A stretch of DNA of 64,000 nucleotides from Rhinopomastus cyanomelas (GCA_013400115.1 VXBP01002343.1:1264278-1328277), one strand, 5' to 3'; positions 19,020 through 32,800 are shown, counted from the stretch's first letter. The notes: generated by a model from the sequence alone, not told the origin. Numbers and translations: made by a program.

Positions 19020-22000
19020 AAATGAAAGAAAGGGAAACTAACCTCCTGGTCTCTTTCTGTTGCTACATTGGCCCTTTGTCTACACAACTACTTTTGTCAT
19101 CAAAGGAGAAAACATGGAGGGAGAGGAACAGCAGGTCCTGTAAACTGCTGACATGGCTGTGGCAGCCTAAGGAGCTTGCTCTATCTTGAGGACTTTGAAG
19201 CGGAGAGCTGCTCCGAAGCCATGGAGATTTTGGTTTCCTTTCCTGTGTATGGGCCGCTCCACACAATTACCACGCACCTTACAGGGGTTCCCAAGATAAG
19301 GCAGGCACGACTACTTTTTGGAGTACAAATAGAGCAAAAGTCACTACAAATTAATTCAAAGCTATTTCTTCTGTAACAGTAATTCTTTGGTAAAGTTTGA
19401 AAGTTTGAATACTTTCACACCTACAGTTATTCATCAAGGATGTAGTAATACAAGTTGAATCTCACATAGTGGAAATATAAAAAAAACTTACTGGGTCTCA
19501 TCTAACAACCTGCAGGAATTTTCAGCAGATGACACACCAGCAGGTATTCATACTGCACTTACGGTAAAAGAGGATCTAACAATAGAAGTCTTTTGTGTGC
19601 AGTCTTCGTCTTCCCATTTTTTATGAAATCTACTTCAAAGTCTACTTAAAAAGACTAATTTTTCTATAAGTTCCTATAAAAGAATCGGATAATGATACTG
19701 AGAAACTTCTTTAATAAAATACGTTAGCAATTTTCACTAAACATTATTATTTCAATTAATCATGTTGCATCCAATTAAGGTAAAAAAATGCTACCAAAAA
19801 AAGTTATTTTCAATGTCAGGATATTAAGTAAAAACACTAAGTAAAGTCTTTTGCAAACTGCTCTGCCTGCAGCTCCAATCTTTGATTTAGTTTGAACTGC
19901 TACTTACAGTAGAGACCAAGAGATCCTGAATAAACTTTCCTCTTTTTTCCCCATAAAGCAAGTAATAAAAAGCTGTATTTTTCCCATCAACAGTATAGAC
20001 ATAGAGAGGAAATCAGATTTACTGACTGCAATTCCAGGGGACTATTATAATACTGCCAGATGAAGGCTTGTCAAGCTTAACATGCTTCGTATAAGACTCG
20101 TCCAATTAATTTCAGACTCAGCCTAGACTGAATTTTGGCATTTTGAGTTAATAATTCACAGCCTGGCAGGTTAGATATGGCTGAATATCAAGTTTTGGGG
20201 ACATTTTTTACATACAATTTAGGATTACAACTCCCATTCCCAACACCCACCTCAAAGTACTGGTAAATTTACTCCCTTGTAAAATTTGAGATGTGAGATG
20301 CTCATGAAAATGGAAGAGTTCAAAGAGTTCAAATGCTTGAGGACAAAGTCATTCATTGTGGGTACAGTTGTGAAACAACACACTCAAATGAGGAGTTGTC
20401 AGGACGTAGCCTTACTTATTTCAGCTTATAATAGCCAGGTTTTGGCTCCAGAATGGAGACATCTCATTTAGGTATCTAAAATTACAAGTTAGAACTTTAA
20501 AATACCATTTATAGCAAGTGGAGATCTAGTCAGTGCAGACAGTGGAGCCTGGAGAGCTATTCAGTGCAAACTGATGTCAGCTGAAATGTACCGACTGTAC
20601 TATAGCTAGTGACTAAATCTTCACTAGTTATAATGGGAGCTTAGATCCAAGGCCACATATAGAAACACACATTTAGACACCTAAAATTAGATGTCTTCAA
20701 TATGCTGAAGCACTGGCATTTCAAACAAATGCATCCAGAACCTTCTACAGACAGGCTGGGATGCAGCGAGGAGCTTGCAGTGCAGTGAAAAGAAAGGAGG
20801 AAATAAGAGAAGATACAAAGGAAGAGTAACTGATCAGAATACATGGGAAAATGAGAACCTGACAGAACACCTTATAATCAATACAGCAAGTTAAGAACTC
20901 ATCCACATCTCAAAATGTGTGAAATAAGATAGAATAAAGGTTAGAAAAATACCTAATAGACGATGGAAAAAACAACAAGGCAAAAATGTTACAGACAGGT
21001 TTTGTCCACATGAAAATATTAGATCTATTTAACACATTTTAAACAGAAATCAGTGACAGAAAACTTGTTTATCCTAAGACACACTACAACCAGTATTGTG
21101 AAAGAAAACAGAATTAATGCATTTCACTTTCAATCTGTTTATTTTGCTGCTGCAGAAGGTGAGAAAAAAGGTCCTGTTTGCTTTTAGAAAACGTTTGCTA
21201 AGTTTAGTTTATTCTGGGAATAACTAGTATTTATAATCCTAACAAAGTGGCCACGATAGTAATATGAGCTGCTCTGGCAATATGATAAAGTAAGCTTTTA
21301 CAGCAACAGCTTGTTATATGAAGAAGACTTCCTGAGGGCTAAGGGAGACTGAAGCCTGGTTGGTTACTAGATTTAACAGAGGAGCAGGTCAGGCAAATCC
21401 CAGAGAAGACTGCGAGAACTTCATTAGGACACTTCTCATGACCACAGCAGAAAGATGGACCTAAGCAACAAACCTCTGGATTGCCAAGTTTTATTCTAGT
21501 CATGGGAATGAGCTTGTTTTGTGCTACTCTGAAGTTCTGCTGAGTTAGTAAAACAAATATGAGACATGGTTCTAGAAAGAGTGAAGACTGCAAAAGGGAC
21601 TACAGAATCAGGCAGGCATAGCCAAGTTAGTTTTAATTTAGCACACTACTAGTAGTAGTATTAGAGAAGATGCAGCAGGTGGGCTTACATTCGTGTTTTC
21701 CTACCAGTAGTTGAATTATGGAGTAGATTTCTCCTGTGTGTCAAAGTCAGGACATGAGCATTCGACAAGTGCTACAGCGAGGGCTTAAACCCATCGTTAC
21801 TTCTTTACCTTGTCAGAATGGTATTTGCCATATCTCCATGCTACTTTTATACTAACCTACCTGCAAAAGGCAGAATGGTAAGTCTGTTCAACAACATTTG
21901 TACTCTGTTTATCACTCTAAGCTATAAAAAGAGCTGTTCCTACTTACAATTACTGCGGAATGAGATAGCTCCAAACCAAGCTACTACAACCACGCTTTGT

Positions 22001-23499
22001 GGCTACTTTCTCTCCTCAACATCTTCTTGAAATACAGCAAAGAATTAAGTCTCCTCTGCAGCAATACTCCTGAATAGTTGACTAATATCAACATGGTTAT
22101 TATTTTTACTTTGACTGTAGATATGTGGAAATGCAAACAGCTACAAAGATTTTCTAAAATGTGATTATTGAAATATTTTCTAAACACAAATGCTTTAAAG
22201 TTAAGCTACTCCTAGTTTCAGTGCTGAAACTCTACAGGGCAATCAAGAGTTGAGTGGCTTTAAATAACAGAAGCTTGTGACTTCATACTTTCAGTTGACT
22301 TACTGCCTTACATAAAAGCCCTACAAATAATTTTGATGGAAATCCTGAAATTAATGTGTAGCAGACGGTGTTAATCTAAGCATCCGCATCTGATTTCAGC
22401 CTTGCATATCATGCTCAGAATGCAAACCTATGTTTTAAAAACAACTCCTTATATCTGTTTCTTCAGATGGCTACAGTGGAGAAAAGCTGTAAAGCATCTT
22501 TGAAGACAAAAAGGAAAGCAAATGAAATTAAATGTCATCATGCATGTAACATTTCAGTATTTCAAAAGGAGAAACATAAATGGAAACAAGGATGAAAAAG
22601 TCTTTTCTTCTTGGGTTACAAAAAGAGAAGACCACATAAAGCAGCTTCCCTGGGAGCAGAAAATACTGAGCACTAAAAACTTCGTATTACATATCTGGGT
22701 TTACTTGTGAGGGTTCATTATCCAGGCTCTTTAGCTACCCAAAAGATTAGAGATGCTCAAGAAGAGAATGCTTGTTAACAGCGTTCTATTGGTTTTGCTA
22801 GTCTGTTCAAATACTAGATCTATGTATTTAAGTAAATACGTTTTTATTCCCAAACTGTTGCCCAGCACTAAGGTGAATACTGAATAATCTCACAAACAAG
22901 ATGCAGTATTGTTAGAGGTGATGTCACCAAAATGTCAATACGTGGGCACTTCTTCAATGCCCAGTATCCCCCCAGTACGTTCTAAAATCACCACAGATGG
23001 TAGCACAAACTCCCTCCACTTAACACAATGGGGTTAGGATTTTATAATAAGCTGTGGCATCCTTGTGAAAGAAGAATCTTCCAATAACACCTAGCAACCT
23101 GCAAAGTCCCTTCTAAGGCAATTTGTGCAGTATTTATGTCTGCTCTCTAACTGCCTCCAATATTAATAAATGATTTTAAAATAAATCTTAACACCAAAGC
23201 ACCAGACAAAATCGAAAACAAAATAAATCTACAGCTCTTTTTTCTTACATCTGTACCTGAAAATGTTGAAATGTTAGTGGCTCTAACACTATCTGAAAAT
23301 GACCAAGACTGCAGGAGACCTGATGAGCAGATAAAAGCAGGTAATTAGATTGAGAGTTCCTCTGTAGATAAGGAATTGGGGGTTAAAAGCTGGTGGATAA
23401 AAAGCTGGACAAGAGTCAACAATGTGTGCTTGCACCCCAGAATACTCACTGTACCCTGGGCTAATCCTGGGCCACATCAAAAGCAGCACGGCCAGCAGT
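19020..23499. other. Intronic stretch of 4.5 kb without recognised features
   Basis: No exon, RNA gene or repeat family is recognised. A short TAG-repeat run lies at about 21648-21662. Confidence 0.4.
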
Positions 23500-24054
23500 T
23501 CAAGGTAGGTAATCCTGCTGCTCTACTCTGCTCTGGTGAGACCCTACTTGGAGCACTGCATCCAGTTTGGAAGTCCTCAGCACAGGAATGACATGGAACT
23601 GTTGGAGCACGTTCAGACAAGGGACACACAAATTACAGAAGGGATGGATAAGCTTTTCTCTGATAAAGAAATGCTGAGAGTGTTTGAGTTGTTGAGCCTG
23701 GAGAAGGCTCTGGGAAGACATAATTGCAGCACTGAAAATACTGAATATAGAAATATTGAATTGCAGCATTGAATATACTGAACATAGAGGGCTTGTAAGA
23801 AGGGCTGAGAGGCACTTTTTTCAGGGCCTGTTATGGCAGGACAATGGGCAATGGCTTTAAACTGAAAAAGGGTAGGTTTAGTTTGGATGCAAGAAACAAG
23901 TTTTGTGCAAGACTGCCCAGAGAACTTGTGGATGCCTCATCCCTGGAAACTAGGACTGGGCTCAGAGCAACCTGATCTAGTAAAAGATGTCCCTGCTCAC
24001 AGCTAGATCATCTTTCAAGGTACATTCCAAACCTTACCATTCTACGAATCTATA
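23500..24054 (+). repeat. CR1 LINE fragment with internal duplication
   Basis: Sense CR1 runs from CTGCTCTACTCTGCTCTGG through TTGGAGCACTGCATCCAG, TTGTTGAGCCTGGAGAAGG, ACTGCCCAGAGAACTTGTGG and GAGCAACCTGATCTAGTAAA to a decayed tail ATTCTACGAATCTATAG. A 37-bp stretch at 23723-23759 is partly repeated at 23760-23787. Confidence 0.9.
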
Positions 24055-25738
24055 GTAGTTTTTATATCCACACAATATTCTGGGCAATGGTTTGGTGCTG
24101 CCAAGCTGAAGGCAATCACAGAAAGAACTCAAGTTTGTGTTTCACTACTGTAGTCTCAAAATTTATGTGACATTTTCCTCTTGACTTCCTTGAAAACATT
24201 TTATATAAGTATTTTATTCCTTATTTTAAAAGGGAAAAAACATTAGGTTAAAATTGCTTAACTTTTATCCCGGAGACTAACCTTAATACTGATATTTCAT
24301 TTCAAAGCATGAAGTATTTATGACTCATTCTAATTTACATGAATTTTCTATTTTATTATGAAAAGGGCAATTTTCCTTTGCAGAGACATACAGAACATGC
24401 TCTCTCTTATTATGTCAAGTAACATTTAATAGCCCTTAGCTGTAACTTGGGACTGTTATAAAATGTGCTGGAGATGAGTCATCTTCATTCATTTATTCTG
24501 CAATAGGAAGAATTCATGAATGAGTGATCTGCAGTAATTCACTTCTACAAAGACAGCCCATTCACACATTTCAAACCTGGTTTTCTGAATCACTGTAATG
24601 TAGCTGATTATTTCAATCTAACAGAAGAAAATTTTGGCTTAAGGAAAGTTTTAATAGAAGTCTAAGTATATGTGAGAACAGTTTGATAGATTTAAAAGAG
24701 CTCTTCAGAAAATAAACATTTTGGTCTCACGCATGGATATACAGACAGCTACCTTCCTACATATCTAGCAAGAAAAGCAGTTTCTCTAGAAAGAATAACA
24801 AATGGTTTAAACTGAAGTTGCATCAAGAAGGCGTAAAAGTCATCACTATCAGGGAAAGCAGTAGGAAGCCAAAGAAAATATGTTTTAAAATGAGAAAAAT
24901 GGCCACTGGCATACAGAAGGGCTCATTTGAAGCTGCATTTAAATTAAAAAACAGCTCACAGAAAAAGCAGAGTGTTCTCCATTAATTAGTGTTTAAAGTT
25001 TTTATTACTTCACTGATTTCAGGACAGCTCTAAAACAGGCACTTTATTCATACCTTCTCTTTCTCCTGGAGAGACACTGGCTCTCCTGCTTTCAGGTTGA
25101 GAGGTTTTACTCTATGTATAGGGTATCCAAAATAAGAATAGTCCTCTTTACAAGTAAAATAACTATGACAAAAGCAGCACAAAGATTGATGGAGCATCTC
25201 AAGGTTTCTAAAAGACCTGGACATGATGCAAGAAAATACAATTAACATCATGGTTCGATTTATAAACAATCAACACTGACTTCAGCAGACAGTGCAATCT
25301 CAAGGTGAACTGACCAGCAATAAAGCACAAGAGACATCTAGAATTATCCACGGAAAGGTGACTTACCAAACCACCCACATCACTGTGTCTGCTCCTGGGG
25401 ATCCCTCCAGAAGCAGCTCGCTACCTCTCAACTTCCATTCTTTCATATTGGCATTGGTCTTACATGGTACCAGCTTAAACGTACGCCCATGCCAGAACGT
25501 GCATTTACTTTTCATTGTTTTCATCTTCAGTCAACGTGTAACTTCCCAAATTCTTACTATCTTTTATAATCTCAGATTATTTCTCTTCTCCTAGGATATC
25601 TTTTAGTGAGACTACTCCAAAAAGACAACATGCTTGTTAGCCATCATTTGCTTAGTACAGGTTAGACTACAGACTTCGAAAAACAGCACTTGAACATTTT
25701 CTGTTCCTTAAAATTTTTTTATGCTCAACATTGAACTG
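24055..25738. other. Intronic stretch without recognised features
   Basis: AT-rich sequence; no exon, RNA gene or repeat family is recognised. Confidence 0.4.
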
Positions 25739-25783
25739 AATCACAGAATGGTCTGAGTCAGAAGGGACCTTAAAGATCCTATT
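25739..25783 (-). repeat. Short CR1 3'-tail fragment
   Basis: AATCACAGAATGGTCTGAG followed by AGAAGGGACCTTAAAGATCC is a CR1 tail in reverse orientation; about 45 bp remain. Confidence 0.6.
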
Positions 25784-27356
25784 TTTCCAGTGTTTTTCCT
25801 CCAGGTAGATTCTAAGTGTTATGCAAGATAAAAGCCTATTAATTGCAATATGCAATTTATTTGTTGTACACAATTACAGATTTTTCTGTGGGCAACATAT
25901 ACTGAGGTTTTGCACATACAGACACACATTGTTAGCATATGTAATACTACCTCTTTTTACATAGTACATCACAGAAAAGAGCTGAATATGCATTCTTCGC
26001 ACAGACTTAAGTCAATACAGTTGGAAGAGAGTATAAAGGTGGGAAAATATTTACAGGAAAACCCGAGATAGGAAAAAGCATTAAGAAACATTATAGTAAT
26101 TGAATTAACTTCCCATTGATTGCATCTCCACTGAATTTCAGCCATCTCTGCTTTCTTTATTCCTTTTTAAAAATAAGCATCTCTGTAGATTTATAAGGTT
26201 GATTTATATGGGTTCCTCCAAACAAGACTCATTATGTATTTCCAGGTCTTTAACTTTGGTTTGACTCAATAATTTAGTATCTACAGTGAAGAAGAGGGAA
26301 CTGATGTGTGCTTGTTTTCTTCAGAGTCAATGCAATAGTCTCCTGTGGCTGTAACCACGTTGTGGACTTGACAAGTCAATGACAAACTACATTTGAGAAG
26401 TTTTTGGCAGAACAAAAAGGACCATCAACACCAAATGACTACAGTATGCACCACCTGAAATGCTTCACTTGATCCAAAATCACAGAAAACAGGAAAGTAG
26501 GCATTCCATTTCAGTCGTGATACACCATCACATCAGTTGTGAAAAAGTTAAACCATCAGTTACTAAGGGAATTTCTTCTTCCAGACAGACAGATCCAGCA
26601 GGTCAAAAGGTATACAAGAAGGTAGGAAGAATCTGTACTGGCATAGCACTCATAAAAAACTGAAATGTCTCGGGCTGGCAAGAAAAGACCAGAAGGGCAA
26701 CATTCATAAGATCACGTGAGGCTCAGATTCTGTTCTAAGACAGTGAATGGACAGATACACAAAACTCTTATGCCTTTGGTTTACTACCAAGTATAACCTG
26801 TATTTTCATGTCCTGGAAGGAAGAATGGACAAGAAGAATGTCTATACAACAGGAGTTTTGCACAGGCTGTGCAACTAAGTTGGGATGTAGGCTCTCAGAT
26901 TGTCAGAGCCAATTTCTGGGCAAGTTGTAAAGATCATACCTCAGCTTACGCTCAGTGAGACATGGGAACAATTGTCTAATAATTGCCCACACTCAATTTT
27001 ATAGTTAAAGCATGAATAAATCACTTGGAAAGCAAGAGGAAGCAGGTAGGGATAAAACCTGTACCATGAAAGTTTTGAACCATATCTATAGAAGGTATGA
27101 TCTCAGTATTTTTGCAGTTTAGGAGTTCATCACACATTTTCTGCTTTTAAGATGATCATGGCAAGGAAAATGTCAACTCATTTCACTCCCCCAAACCCAA
27201 CTGATAAATCAAAATCAAAACAAAAAATGCAGTGCTTGCCATGAGAATTAAAATACATCTTTGTACAAGAGAATTAAAATACATCTTATTTGCTCTTCAA
27301 CCGAAATTTCAAGACAAAAAAAACTACGTACCCCTCAGATATTACCAAGTAATGAT
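25784..27356. other. Intronic stretch without recognised features
   Basis: No exon or repeat family is recognised in these 1.6 kb. Near 27247-27288 a phrase GAATTAAAATACATCTT occurs twice, a small local duplication. Confidence 0.4.
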
Positions 27357-28058
27357 CACAGAATCATTAGGGATTGGAAGGGACCTCGAAAGATCATCCA
27401 GTCCAATCCCCTGCCACAGAAGGATCACCTAGACCAAGTCACACAGGAACACATCCAGTCGGGTCTTAACCGTCTCCAGAGAAGGAGACTCCACAACCTG
27501 GCAGCCCCTTCCAGTGCTCTGTCACCCTCACTGGGAATAAGATCCTTCTCAGATTGATGTGGAACCTCCTATGTTCCAGCTTACACCCATTGCCCTATGT
27601 CCTATCACTAGATGACACTGAGAAGAGCCTGGCTCCATCCTCCCGACACCCACCCTTAACATATTTATAGACATTAATGAGGTCACCCCTCAGTCTCCTC
27701 TTCTCCAAGCTAAAGAGACCCAGCTCCCTCAGCCTCTCCTCATAAGAGAGGTGCTCCACCTTCATCATCCTCGTTGCCCTACGCTGGACTCTCTCCAGCA
27801 GCTCCACATCCCTCTTGAACTGAGGGGCCCAGAACTGGACACAATACTCCAGATGTGGTCTCACCAGGGCAGACTAGAGGGCAAGAAGAACCTCTCTTGA
27901 TCTGCTAACCACTCCCATTCTGATCCACCCCAGGATGCTGCTGGCCCTCTTGGCCACAAGAGCACATTGCTGGCTCATGCTCATCCTGCTGTCCACCAGG
28001 ACCCCCAGGTCCCTTTCTCCTAAACTACTCTCCAGCAGGTTAGTCCCCAGCTTTTTCA
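27357..28058 (-). repeat. CR1 LINE 3' part
   Basis: Minus-strand reading gives a fairly intact ORF2 C-terminal part: ERDLGVLVDSRMSMSQQCAL, LVRPHLEYCVQFWAPQFKRD, VELLERVQRRATRMMK, EERLRELGLFSLEKRRLRGD, then the 3' end with CTAATGATTCTGTGAT-type tail. It is the same subfamily as 3424-4133 and among the youngest copies in the window. The 5' end is truncated near 28058. Confidence 0.93.
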
Positions 28059-28165
28059 GGTAAGCCCTACAGAACTGTGAACTTCAACGCTGATCCATTT
28101 GTAACTTCAAGGAAGGAACTACTCAACCAACATAAAAGTTTGAAAAATGGCAAAGTTTTGAAAAA

Positions 28166-28224
28166 AAGGCTCCAGGGAAGCCTTATGGCAGCTTTCCAGT
28201 ACTTGAAGGAGGCCTAAAGGAAAG
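28166..28224 (+). repeat. Host CR1, left part, interrupted by a nested CR1
   Basis: CTCCAGGGAAGCCTTATGGC and CTTTCCAGTACTTGAAGG are CR1 sense sequence; the element breaks off at GGAAAG (28219-28224) and resumes at 29050. Confidence 0.75.
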
Positions 28225-29049
28225 AAAGCTCTGCAGAGCGACCTGGACAGGCTGTATCGATGGGACCAGGTCAATTATGTGAGGTTTAACAAGACCAACT
28301 ACTGGGTCCTACACTTCAGTCACAACAATCCCATGCAACACTACAGGCTTGGGGAAGAGCGGCTGGAGAGCTGCTCAGTAGAAAAGGGCCTGTGGGTGCT
28401 GACTGACAGCCAGCTGAACATGAGCCAGCAGTGTGCCCAGGTGCAGGTGGCCCATGCAGAAGGTATCCTGGCCTGCATCAGAAATAGCGTGGCCAGCATG
28501 ACTAGAGGAGTGATTGTCCCACTGTACTCAGCACTGATGAGGCCACACCTCAAGTACTGTGTTCAGTTTTGGGCACCTCTACACAAGAGGGACATTGAGG
28601 TGCCGGACAGCGTCCAAACAAGAACAACGAAGCTAGAGAAAGGCCTGGAGGACAGGTCTTATGAGGAGCAGGTGAGGACACTGGGGTTGTTTAGTCTGAA
28701 GAATAGGAGGCTGAGAAGAGACCTGACTGCCCTTTACACCTCCCCTAACTACCTGAAAAGAGGCTGCAGAGAGGTGAAGGATGGTCTTTTCTCCTAAGTC
28801 ACTAGGCAAGAGGAAATTGCCTCAAGTTGTGCCAGGGGACGTTTAGACTGGACATCAGGAAAAATTTCTTCACTGAAAGAGTGGTCAGGTATTGGAACAG
28901 GCTGCCAAGGAAAGTGGTGGAGTCAGCATCCTTGGAGGTGTTCAAAAAAGGTACACATTTGGCACTCAGAAAGACATAAGGTTTAGTGGGCATGGTGGCA
29001 TTGCGTTGATGGTTGGAGGTCTCTACCAACGTTAATGACTCTATAATAG
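28225..29049 (+). repeat. CR1 LINE nested in another CR1
   Basis: This is a sense CR1 of a different subfamily with a 172-codon open stretch (28279-28794) of ORF2: MQHYRLGEERLESCSVEKGL, NMSQQCAQ, LYSALMRPHLKYCVQFWAP, LGLFSLKNRRLRRDL. It ends at the decayed tail TTAATGACTCTATAAT. It is flanked on both sides by GGAAAG (28219-28224 and 29050-29055), which fits a 6-bp target duplication. Confidence 0.88.
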
Positions 29050-29212
29050 GGAAAGGACTCTTCATCAGGCAGTCTATAGACTTAGGGTTATAATCATAGG
29101 ACAAGGGGTAAAAGTTTCAGACTGAAAGAGGGTGAATTTAGATTCCTCACTATGAAGGTGGTAAGGCACTGGAACAGGTTGTCCAGGAAGGTTGTGGATG
29201 CTTCATGTAGCG
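29050..29212 (+). repeat. Host CR1, right part
   Basis: It resumes the CR1 interrupted at 28224: GGACTCTTCATCAGGCAG, AGACTGAAAGAGGGTGAATT, CACTATGAAGGTGGTAAGG, CACTGGAACAGGTTGTCC. It stops at GTGGATGCTTCATG without a tail. Confidence 0.8.
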
Positions 29213-29761
29213 GGTTGGGAATAGAAAGCAAAGTCCAAAGTGGCCACGGCAAAACAGGGATGCTACGCTTCAATGAGGCATTTGTATTTTGAAGCTGTAC
29301 TTGTTAGAACTCAAAAATGACACCATTTGCTCCCTGAGGACAATGCAAACTAGTGGTGGGCAACAGCTACTGCTGGGACAGGTAACACAGTCCGCATGAG
29401 AGCGTAAAAAAAGTCAACTCCAACCAGTTAACAACTGTAGCTTTTAATTTGAAGCCTGTGTAATAACTGAGGTTAGTCAGAATTTGATACCACAGCACCC
29501 GGGAGGTGTTTGCTTTGCAAAGTGAACACGTTCTTCCATTCTTTCTCACAGAATGTAATTTCACCTACTATAAAAAGTAGATTTTATGCTTATGGTAGTG
29601 AAATCCAAATACGATCATCCTTAGCTTCTAATATCTTAGGTCTTTCAATGACTCTTGTATTTAAAATAATTTGTCACTCTTTTAGTTTCAACAACAGAAA
29701 TTGTGTTTTATTTATCCTGATGCAGACACAGGAAACAGTGAAATAAATGCATCAGATTTAC

Positions 29762-29837
29762 CTGTAATGCACTGGAACTGTCCATCTTCTCTTCTTATTG
29801 TAAATGCTTCGCCTGGATTAACTTGCACAAGAATAAC
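29762..29837 (-). CDS. FNDC3A: FNDC3A second coding exon
   Basis: This minus-strand exon of 76 nt encodes VILVQVNPGEAFTIRRED followed by GQFQCIT and the first base of a Gly codon. That is the FNDC3A N-terminal segment directly after the AQQ end of the start exon. The acceptor is TTTTAAG just above 29837 and the donor is GTAAAT below 29762. The exon begins in phase 0 and ends in phase 1, so its last G completes GGT with the next exon. The preceding intron is 23,313 bp and the following one is 28,993 bp. The residues fall in the region upstream of the FN3 domains. This exon would be skipped in a transcript that starts at the CpG island near 7.2 kb. Confidence 0.95.
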
Positions 29838-32800
29838 CTTAAAAGTAAAACAAAAATGTGTTTATAATAACTACATGGGAATAAGTTAGCAAAGTCTGAT
29901 ATGTTAAAAAAGGGAGGCTTTAGTGGGAAAAAAAACCCCTGGTTTTTTATGGTTAGTAAATACATTTTTCACTTAACACTGCTTGTTGTCTTCATCCCAC
30001 ATAGAAAAAGAGATAAGAGCAAGAACAAGTACAGATATTTTTAAACAAACATTTTTCAAAGAACCAAGGAGAGATTAGCAACTGACTAAAACAGTACCTG
30101 TACGGAGCTCCATTTTCTTGACTGCTTATTATAATTAAAAAGCTATTTGTACAGCTTAAATTATTTCAACAATTACATTAACGTCAACATTAATTACACA
30201 AAGCTTCAGAAAGAAGCTTAGAACTCCCAGTGTTTGAACCATCATCACGACCCCTTGGCAAACAGTTTTCAACATAAGGGAAATACTGTGTCATCTCCTC
30301 CTTTACGTGACCCAAGCATGTTTGTACACTCGTCGATGATAAAACATTATTAGTCATGACAAACTGAAGTGCACCAGATGCACGGCACGAAACAGTATGT
30401 AGAGTGTTACTTGTGGAAAGCTGTTTACCCTGATTTTGTAAACCTGTGTGATGCAGAATTGATAGCAAGGTACACAGAAAAAACAAACAGAGCAAGTCAG
30501 ACATGTACCACAGCAGAAGTCTGTCACCATTTTGCACTCCTGTATTCTCATTAGAAGTCTTTCTGTGACAGAAAAAGTTTGCAATTGAAGAACCTGTTAC
30601 GAACAAAGTAAAAAGTCAGAAGAGCAGGCACACTTTATAATTTCCTTTCTGGACACATATTTCTTCAGTCTTGGTTATATGTGTCTAGATGGTGTACATC
30701 CTCCTTCTGACAGGAACTGATGGAGAGGCACAAATCTTTACATACACAACTCCTCAGCATTACGGAAAATCAGAAACATAAAATTGGTCTTCTTTGAAAA
30801 AAAATAGAAAAAAGAAAATAGGAAATGTGACTTACTCCTTGTAGGGGTTATCAGACAGAAGGGCAAGCACAAGGAAAAGGCAGAAATCATTAAAAAAATC
30901 CCCCCCTCGCTGCTAGACCAACATTTGGATTAATGAAAAGATGGTAAATTCTACCCTAACATAGCCACAACTTTGAGGAGACGACTCGGGCATTCACTTT
31001 TGCTAACCTGGGCAATGGGATTCAGAACTGATTTATCTTGGTTTCCAGCGTCCTATTTAAAAACACTACTTGAAGCTGTTTCATGTGGTGCCGTGCTGTT
31101 ACTGGAGAAAGATGTCTCTAGAAGCTTTAGGCTCTTTGAGGAAAACCAATTAACTATTACCATTTACATTCTATAATGCTAATAAATTTTTCAGATCTTC
31201 TAAAGTGTGTCTGAGTATAAAATTCAATAAGAGTTAGCACTCCTAATATGATCTAAATCTAGAAACAAGAGGATTTTAGACATGAACTTCAAAATAAGAA
31301 TTGCAGGTTTGAAAATACTGCATTGCCAAAGTTTATGTGCCTGAAGGCAGCATTTTAACAACTGGTTATCACCATCAGAATGTGATGAAAGCAAGAAATG
31401 TGAGTGCATGAGTTCTTACAATATCTTTGCAGACTCCCCAAGCACACATAAGTTTTTGAAGACTTACGTAATTTATTTACTTTCCCTCCTTTACTACAAC
31501 TGAAAGTTTTAACTCAAAATTTAGACTGGAATAAAAGTACCCAAAGGCTTCACAACAGTAAATGAAGAAGTGTTCTCACCTCTTAAGTGCAGGTTGGATA
31601 AACACATTTGCCTAAACCTTTTAGCCAACTTAGCATGCCCCCACTTCTGGAAGGAGCTGTTCTGCAGCTGACAAGTCAACTTGTGCAATTTTCAACTCAA
31701 TATTCTTCGTCTTTGCTATATGGACTACAAGAAACAGAAAAGCTGCAAAGCAGTCCTGCTTTGAGGCAAGGGCTGGTATAATTCACTTGGTTTCTACTTT
31801 CAAAGTAACAGGGAATGGAGGATGACTAGTACTCTCAAATAATTCTCATTTTTCCTGTGCGAGTGCCTAGAGGTCAGTGACCTGGCTAATAATGTTGTGT
31901 TGGGCACCTGCTGGCCCAACAGCAACCCTATGCCTTTAAAGGCATTTCTCCCATTTAAGAATCTTTGCTGTTTACCTCACAGCTAGTCTGAGAAGTCAGT
32001 CTCAGCATTTCAGAAGCATCTGTGTCATGAGGGCACAGGTTGTCTGATGAGAGTCCAGCACCACTCTGACACTCAGGATGTCATCAGATTTTCACATCTC
32101 CAAGGACGTATGACTTCCACTCCAAAGGGGAGGAACACTTGCCTGCTTAATGTGGTTTAATTAGATACTCAGCTCCTAACAACAGGAAATAGAGCTTTTT
32201 TGTCAATGGACTATTAGTCTACTTGTTGTCTGACGACGTACTTATTTCAGTGGCTCTCATTTTCAGCCTTGCTTTTATGTCGTGCATCACATTAGTATTT
32301 TATGACTGTTCTAAGATAAGATATAGTCATTGCCAAGTGTGCCAAAAGGGAGTCTGAATCAGAGCTGAAGTAATTTAGGAAGTTTCAAGAACTGAGGGCT
32401 TTGAAAGTCTTTGTGTTGGGGTAATGTGTGTCAAGGCGACCAGCACCAGCTGCAGGCCAGCCTTATTGCTGCTGAACCCCACGGAATAATCACTGCTTTG
32501 ACAAGGATGTTGTTGACACTCATCACCTCAGCAGATGCAATTTGAAAGAAGAAAAATTAAAGCTATGCACAGAGAGAGCCTGCTACCCCTCTGGTTAGAA
32601 AAGGTATTACTGAAGACAGAACAATCACTCACAGGAATTCCCTCGTACCCAGTAACATCTACTGCACATAATTAAAGATTAAAAAAAATTCTCAAAAGGG
32701 AAAGGGAACATGGATCTTTCACAGCACCATGTAACAGGCAAACAAATCTACACATTGCTAAGTATTTAAAACTCTTTCATCTCATTCTATGTGGCTTTGT

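Larger units (their letters stand above)
769..29761 (-). other. FNDC3A: FNDC3A intron of 28,993 bp containing the alternative promoter
   Basis: The intron lies between the VILVQVNPGE exon and the PAQVPMMSPNG exon. It is phase 1, with GTAAAT at the donor (29761) and CTGTTTAG at the acceptor (769). It contains the CpG-island promoter, about 16 CR1 pieces in both orientations and two old CR1 relics. Confidence 0.9.
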
